Part shown: piece by piece, positions 7,926-13,059 of the stretch
How positions within the stretch are numbered: position 1 is the stretch's first letter
Layout: the number at the start of each line of letters is the position of its first letter
NCBI GenBank assembly: GCA_947258625.1
Contig: CAMYJN010000015.1
Coordinates: 1-13,059, forward strand
Direction: 5' to 3'
DNA length: 13,059 nt
Source: an uncultured Polyangiaceae bacterium
GTDB taxonomy: Bacteria; Myxococcota_A; Polyangia; Polyangiales; Houyiibacteriaceae
Notes under the pieces: model-generated
Told to the model about the DNA's origin: nothing
What the model saw: the letters and a program-made list of their open reading frames with translations, nothing else
The model's database searches: none
Position numbers and translations under genes: made by a program

Positions 7926-7979
7926 GACACCGAAGCTGGCACTGACGCTGACACGGTAACTGACGCTGTCGCTGGCGCT
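7926..7979 (+). repeat. GRCRCY hexamer tract 2 (degraded)
   Basis: Nine in-phase hexamers. Five fit GRCRCY exactly (GACACC, GGCACT, GACGCT, GACGCT, GGCGCT); four carry one or two changes (GAAGCT, GACACG, GTAACT, GTCGCT). The phase is kept throughout, so the damage is by substitution rather than by indels. It lies between the trmD stop and the end of the convergent DUF4345 gene. A small GTTCCC doublet (7913-7924) precedes it, one base out of phase. It looks like the oldest, most decayed copy. Confidence 0.8.
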
Positions 7980-8003
7980 GCCCCACCCGCCGAAGCGACA
8001 CAC

Positions 8004-8408
8004 TCAACCGTTCGAAGAGCCACGCGCGCGCACAAGTAGGCCCGAGAGCGCGAACATCGCACCGGCCGCTTCCGAGACGAGCAACGCCGACATCATGGAC
8101 ACCTGAGGCCCATCGATGCCCATTCCGATTCCGCGATAAGCGGCAAGGGCGCTGAAGCTCAGGAAGCAGAGCAACAGCCCCAGCTCGAGCGCAACTCCGC
8201 CACGCCGCGCGCAGAACAAAAGGAAGACCGCGATCGCCACCTCCAGCCCGCCATACACCGCACGAAGCTCGGTCAGCGGCGCCCCCTGGGGAACCGCAAG
8301 CCCCAGCGGCGCAAACATCTCCTGCGGCATCACGGTGAACACGATCCCGATCCCAATGAAAACGAGCGCACAAATCGAGAGTACGACCGAGGGATACCGA
8401 CTGGCCAT
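8004..8408 (-). CDS. DUF4345-type small integral membrane protein
   Basis: A 134-residue protein with four predicted membrane helices, at about residues 9-27, 47-67, 72-91 and 107-126. The motif TELRAVYGGLEVAIAVFLL (46-64) is the characteristic second-helix signature of DUF4345 proteins, with the Glu/Arg pair inside or at the edge of the membrane. The function of the family is not known; I give none. The ATG at 8408 is the only sensible start, but no Shine-Dalgarno precedes it (the minus strand reads TCCTCC there). It is transcribed against the translation operon and sits alone between hexamer tracts 2 and 3. This isolation, with tracts 24 and 68 bp from its ends, suggests a separately acquired or movable segment. 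Confidence 0.82.
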   Translation of the reverse strand: MASRYPSVVLSICALVFIGIGIVFTVMPQEMFAPLGLAVPQGAPLTELRAVYGGLEVAIAVFLLFCARRGGVALELGLLLCFLSFSALAAYRGIGMGIDGPQVSMMSALLVSEAAGAMFALSGLLVRARGSSNG

Positions 8409-8470
8409 GCGAAGGAGGATAGGCCAATGCCGATGCGCAGTCTCGCCCCCGGTTGACAGTCAGATTCAGG

Positions 8471-8608
<138 letters not shown>

Positions 8609-8953
8609 GATGTGGTGGGGGGTGGTTGGTGAAAGTGGGGCCTCGTCAGGTTTGGTTACACCGCCCGCCCACCCCCACCCGTAGTCCTAGTTCTACTCTC
8701 ACGCGAGTGAGCAACGTGCCTGGCGCGGCATTCGCTTCGCTCTGCCTTGCCGGCGCTCTGCGCCGGGCTTCGCCCTGCGGGCTCGCGCTGCCGCCTGCCG
8801 TCTTTTCGCGGGGGTGCTTCGGTGCTGCGCGTTGACGTCGATGGATCAGAACGGACGGGCGCGGGGGAACGCGATGTGGGGCTACATCGAAGCGCAAAGG
8901 GCGACCCACCTCGACGAGGTGCGCGCCATCACTTGGTGTTTGGGTCGTCGGCT
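8609..8953. other. Non-coding stretch with GC-rich small inverted repeats
   Basis: No convincing gene. From 8609 to 8640 the plus strand is G-rich, and 8661-8680 is C-rich. Small perfect stems follow: CTCAC-GCGA-GTGAG (8698-8711), CCGGCGC-TCT-GCGCCGG (8750-8766) and GGGC-TTC-GCCC (8765-8775), inside a run of CTCTGC/CTTCGC-like words from 8730 to 8830. Another palindrome, CACCTCG-A-CGAGGTG, lies near 8910. The run resembles dispersed palindromic intergenic repeats rather than coding DNA. It follows the four-helix-bundle gene's stop on the minus strand, so part of it may end that transcript, but no T-run marks a clear terminator. Confidence 0.5.
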
Positions 8954-9280
8954 CTAGCGGCCCGAAAGCCTCCAGGACATCGCGCAAATCTCATCGAGCG
9001 CGATGTCCACCTTTGTGACCTTCGAGCTTGGAACGTAGCCGTAGGCAATAGCTAGGTGGAGACCAGCTCGCACCTCCTTCGCCGAACCGCACGCCGACGC
9101 GAACCGAGCGCGAGCCGTCCCGGCGTCGTTTCCATCGGCTTCGGCGATGTTTAGAACGACGCTGTTCATCGCTCGATGGATCTGGTCGAACAATGGCCGA
9201 TCCCGATTCCGAACCACCGGAAGCACCTGTCGCAGCCCTCCCGCCGCCTGAAGCGCCCGCTGCTGAATGATGAGTCCCAT
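8954..9280 (-). CDS. Four-helix-bundle protein (23S rRNA intervening-sequence / S23-type family)
   Basis: A 108-residue protein of the small helical family first found in 23S rRNA intervening sequences; the DGR accessory protein Avd has the same fold. The family core is clear: LFDQIHRAMNSVVLNIAEA (30-48), then RFASACGSAKEVRAGLHLAIA (about 59-79) followed by GYV, matching the RxAxS..NIAEG and GSAxE patterns. The last helix is at 88-104. These proteins form basic, ring-like pentamers in known structures and probably bind nucleic acid. The start at 9280 is set by an excellent Shine-Dalgarno, AAGGAG at 9288-9293, with 7-base spacing; the frame open further upstream is only the leader hairpin. No rRNA and no reverse transcriptase lie nearby, so this is neither an obvious rRNA insert nor a DGR here. 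Its leader is a 29-bp perfect inverted repeat. Confidence 0.88.
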   Translation of the reverse strand: MGLIIQQRALQAAGGLRQVLPVVRNRDRPLFDQIHRAMNSVVLNIAEADGNDAGTARARFASACGSAKEVRAGLHLAIAYGYVPSSKVTKVDIALDEICAMSWRLSGR

Positions 9281-9282
9281 GA

Positions 9283-9361
9283 GTGATCTCCTTTTTGCCT
9301 GTGAGTGGGGTTCCCCAGAAGGGCGAAGCCCGACCCCACTCACAGGCAAAAAGGAGATCAC
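9283..9361 (-). promoter_or_regulatory. 29-bp perfect inverted repeat in the four-helix-bundle leader, sequestering its RBS
   Basis: Bases 9283-9311 are the exact reverse complement of 9333-9361, with a 21-base loop that holds its own GGGC-GAA-GCCC mini-stem (9321-9331). On the minus strand the transcript would fold into one long hairpin whose 3' arm contains the Shine-Dalgarno AAGGAG (9288-9293) and ends 2 bases before the start codon, so translation should be blocked unless the stem is opened or cut. A stem this long is a natural RNase III substrate. The plus-strand arm also carries AAGGAG (9351-9356) before an ATG at 9363. Confidence 0.8.
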
Positions 9362-9389
9362 GATGACCCAGTCACGTCACGAATAGGCC

Positions 9390-9503
9390 GACGCTGGGAC
9401 TGACACCGGCACTGACACCGGCACTGACACCGGCACTGACGCCGGCACTGACGCTGGCACTGGCACTGGCACTGGCACTGGCACTGGCACTGGCACTGGC
9501 ACT
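9390..9503 (+). repeat. GRCRCY hexamer tract 4, with an 8-copy GGCACT run
   Basis: Nineteen in-phase hexamers, 18 fitting GRCRCY (the exception is GGGACT at 9396-9401). The left half alternates GACACC with GGCACT, giving a 12-bp higher-order unit repeated three times. The right half is eight identical GGCACT copies (9456-9503), ending in a broken GGCACA. Identical tandem copies suggest recent slippage expansion. The tract ends 20 bp before the start codon of the SRPBCC gene and begins 3 bp after the stop of a 7-codon ORF. Confidence 0.92.
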
Positions 9504-9523
9504 GGCACAATCTACATGCAGCC

Positions 9524-9985
9524 GTGCGGGACCAGTTCGAAATCTCAAGTCTTCTCTCCGCCGACGTCGACGCCGTCTGGGTGCACTGCAGCTCGATGAA
9601 GGGGGTGTCGCAGGAGCTCTGGCCGTGGCTCCGCATGACCTATCCAAAGGGCGCGGAGTCTCTCGTTGTCGATCCGTTCGTGCCCGGCGCGCTGCTGTTT
9701 CGAAGTCGTCTTCTTCTCCTCGGGGTCTTTCCGGTCGACCGCACCGACCTCACGCTGGTCGAGCTCCAACCCGGTCGCCGGTTCCTCGAGCGCTCGTCGA
9801 TGGCGACCCAGCGCATCTGGCAACACGAGCGACTGCTCGAGCCGGTAGCAGCCGGCACCCGCATCACCGATCGTCTCGAATGGCAGGGACGGTTCCGAGG
9901 GGCCACGGCGGCGTTTGCGGTCGCCGTCCCGGTCCTCTTCAAGTGGCGTCACCACCGACTGAAGCAAATTTTCGGCAAGGCCTAA
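9524..9985 (+). CDS. SRPBCC (START/polyketide-cyclase-like) family protein
   Basis: A 153-residue protein with the pattern of the SRPBCC hydrophobic ligand-binding fold: an opening strand FEISSLLSADVDAVWVHCSS (5-24, the S-x-A-x-x-VW motif), a short helical region with the Trp-rich ELWPWLRMTY (31-40), alternating strands (60-120) including RITDRLEWQGRF, and a long C-terminal helix FKWRHHRLKQIFG (139-151) that closes the cavity. The ligand is unknown. The start is a GTG at 9524; no in-frame start lies between the last upstream stop and it, and the first internal Met would cut off the first strand. No Shine-Dalgarno is visible, because the hexamer tract ends just 20 bp upstream. The gene stands alone between tracts 4 and 5. 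Confidence 0.78.
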   Translation: MRDQFEISSLLSADVDAVWVHCSSMKGVSQELWPWLRMTYPKGAESLVVDPFVPGALLFRSRLLLLGVFPVDRTDLTLVELQPGRRFLERSSMATQRIWQHERLLEPVAAGTRITDRLEWQGRFRGATAAFAVAVPVLFKWRHHRLKQIFGKA

Positions 9986-9993
9986 CGTCCTCT

Positions 9994-10077
9994 GGCACTC
10001 ACGCTGGCATTGACACTGGCGCTGACGCCGACACTGCCACTGGCGCTGGCACTGGCGCTGGCGCTGCCACTGCCACC
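9994..10077 (+). repeat. GRCRCY hexamer tract 5 (partly degraded)
   Basis: Fourteen in-phase hexamers; nine fit GRCRCY, and the others (CACGCT, GGCATT, GCCACT twice, GCCACC) each differ at one position. The tract starts 8 bp after the SRPBCC stop codon. The right edge, GGCGCT then GCC, resembles the right edges of tracts 2 and 3. The remaining gap before the kinase (10078-10165) is GC-rich, with a T6 run at 10125-10130 but no good hairpin before it. Confidence 0.88.
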
Positions 10078-10165
10078 CCCCTCCGAATCGGCCCCGGGTC
10101 CCGCCCCGGCGTCGGAATCGCACCTTTTTTGACGAAAACCCCCGCTCCGCCCGATCGTCCGCAAG

Positions 10166-11134
10166 ATGTCGGCATCGGCTGAGCGCAGCGAGCTTCGGGG
10201 GCAGATCCTCGACGGTCGCTATCGAATCGGAAACACGATTGGCATCGGCGGCACCGGGATTGTCTTCGAGGCTGAGCGCCTGGCGACGCTCGAGCGCGTG
10301 GTCATCAAGATGCTCCGTCCGGCGCACTCGGGGAATCCGGACCTGATGAGCCGCGTTCGGCGTGAAATCGAGGTCGCTCGTCGCGTTTTTCACCCGGGTA
10401 TCGTCCCGGTGATCGATCACGGCACCCTCTACGACGAATCGCCTTACTTGGTAATGAAGCACATGCGCTCCGAAAGCTTGTCGTCCTACCTGCGGCGCTC
10501 AGGCCCGCTGAACGGTCGCGAGATTTCAGTGATCATGGCCCGGCTGGCGTCGATCCTGCACAGCGTGCACCGGCACGGCTACGTCCACCGCGACATCAAG
10601 CCGGAGCACATCCTGCTCAATCGGGGCGGCTACGGTGAGCTCGACGTACACCTTCTCGACTTCGGCGTCTGCGCCGCGGAATCCGCGCCGGCCGACGAGC
10701 GTGCCAGGGAGCGCGGCCGCGTCTACGGCACCCCGAGCTATTCCTCACCCGAGCAGGCAACGGGCAACCCGTACGTCGACGCGCGGGCCGACCTCTTCGG
10801 TGTCGGTATCACGATGTTCGAGGCGCTCACCGGGAAGCTCCCATTTACCGGGGCCGACGTCACAGCGGTCCTTCGGCGAATCATTCGCGAAGACGCGCCC
10901 CGAGCGAAAGTTCTGTCGCCCTATGTCGATGACGGGATGGACTGCCTGGTCGCGAAGCTCCTGAGCCGGACGCCCGCAAGCCGTTATCCCTCGGCGCGTG
11001 CCCTCATGCGCGCGCTCGACCCTTGGCTCGCAGACCGTATTCGGACCGAGCGCGCCCTGGTGGCAACGCTCCAGGTCGCCGCGGACACGAGCAGCATTCG
11101 TCCAACCGCGCGACACGAGATGGTCGCCGCCTAG
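10166..11134 (+). CDS. Hanks-type Ser/Thr protein kinase with atypical catalytic loop
   Basis: A 322-residue cytosolic protein kinase with no membrane segment or extra sensor domain. The glycine loop is GIGGTGIV (26-33), the ATP-anchoring Lys is Lys48 in VVIKML, and the alpha-C Glu lies in RREIEV (66-71). The catalytic loop reads HRDIKPEHI (141-149): Asp143 and Lys145 are present, but His148 replaces the nearly invariant Asn that binds the second metal. The metal-binding DFG (165-167) is intact, and the activation segment ends in YGTPSYSSPEQ, with SPE in place of APE. Asp209 (DLFGVG) and an Arg in the C-lobe are in place. The last 45 residues are Ala/Arg-rich and may be disordered. Activity may be reduced or metal-specific. 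Its stop shares CTAG with the stop of the convergent fabI. Close kin are the many soluble kinases of myxobacteria. Confidence 0.93.
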   Translation: MSASAERSELRGQILDGRYRIGNTIGIGGTGIVFEAERLATLERVVIKMLRPAHSGNPDLMSRVRREIEVARRVFHPGIVPVIDHGTLYDESPYLVMKHMRSESLSSYLRRSGPLNGREISVIMARLASILHSVHRHGYVHRDIKPEHILLNRGGYGELDVHLLDFGVCAAESAPADERARERGRVYGTPSYSSPEQATGNPYVDARADLFGVGITMFEALTGKLPFTGADVTAVLRRIIREDAPRAKVLSPYVDDGMDCLVAKLLSRTPASRYPSARALMRALDPWLADRIRTERALVATLQVAADTSSIRPTARHEMVAA

Positions 11135-12057
11135 TCTTCGCTGCCGCTGAGCGCGTCGATCAGGCCCCCGACGTCCGCGGGCGCGGCCATCGCGTGATAG
11201 CCCTTGTCGACGTACAGGACGGTACCGGTGATGCCGCTGGCCAGCGGGCTGCACAGGAACGCCGCAGCGTTTCCCACTTCATCTGCGCGCAGCGCATCGG
11301 GGAGAGGGGCGTTCATCTGATAGTACTTGATCATCTTGTGGATGAAACCGATCGCGGACGCCGCTCTCGATGCGTACGGGCCCGCTGAGATCACATTGAC
11401 CCGATGTCCCCACCCGCGGCCCAACTCGAGCGCCAGCATGCGTGCATCCGCTTCGAGCGCGGCTTTGGCCGATGCCATCCCGCCACCATAGTCGGCGACG
11501 ACTCCCCGACTTGCCAGATAAGAGAGCCCCAAAAACGCTCCCCGTTCACGCATCAAGGGTTGGAGCCGCTGCGCGAGCGAGACGAATGAGTACGCACTGG
11601 CCCCGTGCGCTGCGAGATACCCTTTTCGGCTGGTCTGCATCAACGGCTTGTTGACCTCGGGGCCGTTCGCCAGGCTGTGTACGACGATGTCGAGGCAAGG
11701 ATCGCCAAAGTCCTCGCGGAGGTTCTCAACCACCCCGTCGATGCTGAAATCGCCTCTGTCGCGGTAGCGCTTCTGTGCGCGAAGCTCTTCGGGCGCGTCC
11801 AAGAGCGAATCGTACTCGGCGTCGAGCGCATAGATCTTTTCGAGCTCGAACTTGCTGCCGTCGGGCATCCGCAGCGAAGCGTCGAGCTTGCCGCGCCGGA
11901 GCAAGGTCTCGAAAATCCCGAGCGCCGGCGGCCAGGTGCCGACGCAGACCGAGGCTCCAGCCACGGCAAGCGCCTTTGCAATTGCAAAGCCGAAGCCACC
12001 ATCGTCGGCGACACCCGCAACGAACGCTCGCTTCCCCGAAAGGTCGATCGGCAACAT
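11131..12057 (-). CDS. fabI: Enoyl-[acyl-carrier-protein] reductase, plant/chlamydial-type FabI
   Basis: An NADH-dependent short-chain-reductase-fold enzyme for the last step of each fatty acid elongation cycle. At 308 residues it is longer than E. coli-type FabI (about 262) because of the insertion after the first strand that marks plant chloroplast and chlamydial enzymes: VGTWPPALGIFETLLRRGK (39-57), then LPDGS-like and VYALDA-like segments. Other landmarks are the nucleotide-binding VAGVADDGGFG (13-23), VHSLANGPEVNKPL (126-139), TSRKGYLAA, the active-site Tyr180 and Tyr190 with Lys198 in YGGGMASAK, and SAGPYASRAASAIGF. The start at 12057 has AAGG 8 bases upstream. It is convergent with the kinase (4-bp overlap) and divergent from the permease with a 47-bp gap that must hold both promoters. 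This enzyme class is the target of triclosan-type inhibitors. Confidence 0.95.
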   Translation of the reverse strand: MLPIDLSGKRAFVAGVADDGGFGFAIAKALAVAGASVCVGTWPPALGIFETLLRRGKLDASLRMPDGSKFELEKIYALDAEYDSLLDAPEELRAQKRYRDRGDFSIDGVVENLREDFGDPCLDIVVHSLANGPEVNKPLMQTSRKGYLAAHGASAYSFVSLAQRLQPLMRERGAFLGLSYLASRGVVADYGGGMASAKAALEADARMLALELGRGWGHRVNVISAGPYASRAASAIGFIHKMIKYYQMNAPLPDALRADEVGNAAAFLCSPLASGITGTVLYVDKGYHAMAAPADVGGLIDALSGSED

Positions 12058-12104
12058 GCGCGGAACCTTATCGCCAGACCCGACAAACCGCTACACTCCG
12101 CGCC

Positions 12105-13059
12105 ATGGAGCAGAAGGACCAGGGGGTCGAGTACGATCGAGTCGCCGACCAGTACTTCGCAGACCGCGGTTTGCGGCGCTATGCCGGCGTCTGGTCTCTC
12201 TGGGCGCTCGGCGTCGGCGCGGTGATTTCAGGGGACTTTTTCGGCTGGAATTTCGGCCTGGCATCGGGTGGGTTCGGCGGTCTTCTCATCGCCACCTTCA
12301 TCATCACGGTCATGTATGCGGGCCTCTGTTTCAGCATCGCCGAGATGGCCGCTGCCCTTCCCCACACGGGCGGCGCCTACTCGTTTGCCCGCTCGGCGAT
12401 GGGCCCCTGGGGCGCGTATATCACCGGCCTGGCCGAGAACATGGAGTACATCCTGACGCCCGCGGTGATCGTCGTCGGCATTGGTGGTTACCTCGGCGCG
12501 ATTTTTGGCACCCCGCAAAGCATGGAGCCAGTCTGGTGGCTTGCGGCGTACGCGGCGTTCGTCGGCCTCAACGTCGCCGGGGTCGAGACGACTTTCCGCT
12601 TCACCGTCTTGATCACGGCCTTGGCACTCGGGATCCTGGTCGTGTTCTGGGTCGCTGCGATTCCTTTCTTCGACCTCGACTGGGCACTGAACATCGAGCC
12701 CGAAGCCGGTCAGAACCGCTGGCTTCCGTACGGCAGCGCGGGCGTGCTCTCCGCGCTTCCGTTTGCGATCTGGTTCTTTCTCGCAATCGAGCAGCTGCCT
12801 CTTGCGGCCGAAGAAGCGCACGCGCCGGCTCGCGACCTACCCCGCGGCTTGCTCTACGGCCTTCTTACACTGATCGTAGCCGCGTTTCTCACGCTCTTTC
12901 TGAACGCGGGCATCGCTCCCGGCTCCGCCCAGCTGGGCTCCTCCGCCGAGCCGCTCTTCGATGGTTTCCAAACGATCTTCGGCGCGGGCCTCGGGGCAAA
13001 GCTTCTCGCTCTGGTCGCCGTGACCGGTCTGATCGCCAGCTTTCACAGCATCATCTTCG
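12105..13059 (+). CDS. Ethanolamine permease-like APC transporter, 3'-truncated by the window
   Basis: An open frame of 318 codons from ATG 12105 to the right edge, with no stop. It is an amino acid-polyamine-organocation transporter, most like ethanolamine permeases. The unwound first helix reads GVGAVISGDFFGWNFGLASG (36-55), followed by the family's LPHTGGAYSFARSAMGPWG (85-103) and ENMEYILTPAVIVVGIGGYL (111-130). About eight membrane helices are visible: near 30-50, 57-80, 104-135, 143-160, 165-187, 210-228, 246-268 and 296-318. The cytoplasmic loop between the sixth and seventh has EEAHAPARDLPRGL, as in APC transporters. The start has no Shine-Dalgarno; TACACT, 8 bases before the ATG, could be a -10 element of a nearly leaderless transcript. 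Ethanolamine ammonia-lyase genes, which would support the substrate, are not in view. Confidence 0.88.
   Translation, partial: MEQKDQGVEYDRVADQYFADRGLRRYAGVWSLWALGVGAVISGDFFGWNFGLASGGFGGLLIATFIITVMYAGLCFSIAEMAAALPHTGGAYSFARSAMGPWGAYITGLAENMEYILTPAVIVVGIGGYLGAIFGTPQSMEPVWWLAAYAAFVGLNVAGVETTFRFTVLITALALGILVVFWVAAIPFFDLDWALNIEPEAGQNRWLPYGSAGVLSALPFAIWFFLAIEQLPLAAEEAHAPARDLPRGLLYGLLTLIVAAFLTLFLNAGIAPGSAQLGSSAEPLFDGFQTIFGAGLGAKLLALVAVTGLIASFHSIIF

Noticed and set aside
8409..8453. Short plus-strand ORF behind GGAGG near 8414
   Set aside because: The ATG at 8427 is followed by a stop after nine codons, with no similarity to any known leader peptide.
8609..8640. G-quadruplex in the G-rich segment after tract 3
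   Set aside because: Only two runs of three or more G are present, so it does not meet the four-run pattern.
8626..8835. 69-codon plus-strand open frame
   Set aside because: It is translated from the GC-rich palindromic stretch, has low-complexity Ala/Arg/Pro composition and no recognisable domain.
8646..8987. 113-codon minus-strand open frame
   Set aside because: It overlaps the end of the four-helix-bundle gene in another frame and shows no domain; the composition follows from GC content.
8954..9361. Diversity-generating retroelement or 23S rRNA intervening sequence
   Set aside because: The four-helix-bundle protein fits both families, but no reverse transcriptase, template/variable repeat pair or rRNA sequence is in the window.
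9358..9647. Ser-Ala or Cys-Gln dipeptide-repeat proteins read from the minus strand of tract 4
   Set aside because: All three minus-strand frames of RGYGYC repeats are free of stops by construction, and the frames overlap the SRPBCC gene; there is no independent coding sign.
10081..10165. Intrinsic terminator at the T6 run, or a TTGACG-based promoter for the kinase
   Set aside because: No stable stem precedes the T-run at 10125-10130, and no -10-like hexamer lies at the proper distance from TTGACG at 10129-10134.

Overview
The window is GC-rich chromosomal DNA with tightly packed genes. The gene mix suggests a member of the Myxococcota or a related former deltaproteobacterial lineage: a cytosolic Hanks-type kinase, a 23S-intervening-sequence-type four-helix-bundle protein, a plant-type enoyl-ACP reductase, a tetraheme cytochrome lipoprotein and a split-type methylmalonyl-CoA mutase B12 subunit. 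This placement is an inference from gene content. No rRNA, tRNA, CRISPR array, transposase or phage gene was found.

Layout, left to right. (1) 1-2971: a hypothetical protein that probably starts before the window and has a degenerate SWIM-like N-terminus, then arsS (arsenosugar radical SAM enzyme) coupled by an ATGA overlap to a transglutaminase-like gene. (2) 2974-5930: a glycerate 3-kinase-like gene on the minus strand, divergent from a cobalamin-binding mutase subunit on the plus strand, which converges on a tetraheme cytochrome/UshA-like lipoprotein. (3) 5987-7885: the translation operon rpsP-khpA-rimM-trmD with a candidate promoter and leader hairpin. The usual last gene, rplS, is absent. 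(4) 7886-10165: an accessory stretch in which three unrelated small genes (DUF4345 membrane protein, four-helix-bundle protein, SRPBCC protein) are each separated from the next by a tract of a degenerate hexamer, GRCRCY. (5) 10166-13059: a Ser/Thr kinase that lacks the catalytic-loop Asn, convergent with a plant-type fabI, then a divergent ethanolamine-permease-like gene that runs off the right edge and has no stop codon in the window.

The most unusual feature is the GRCRCY repeat family. Five tracts (3925-3960, 7926-7979, 8471-8608, 9390-9503, 9994-10077) all lie between genes and all read in the same direction. In the two best-preserved tracts the variation is almost only A/G or C/T at positions 2, 4 and 6. 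Four of them bound successive one-gene segments. Inside the four-helix-bundle segment is a 29-bp perfect inverted repeat that would bury that gene's Shine-Dalgarno sequence in an RNA hairpin and puts a mirror-image ribosome-binding site and ATG on the other strand. Whether these tracts drive cassette turnover, act as regulatory or replication-linked elements, or are neutral satellites cannot be decided from this window.
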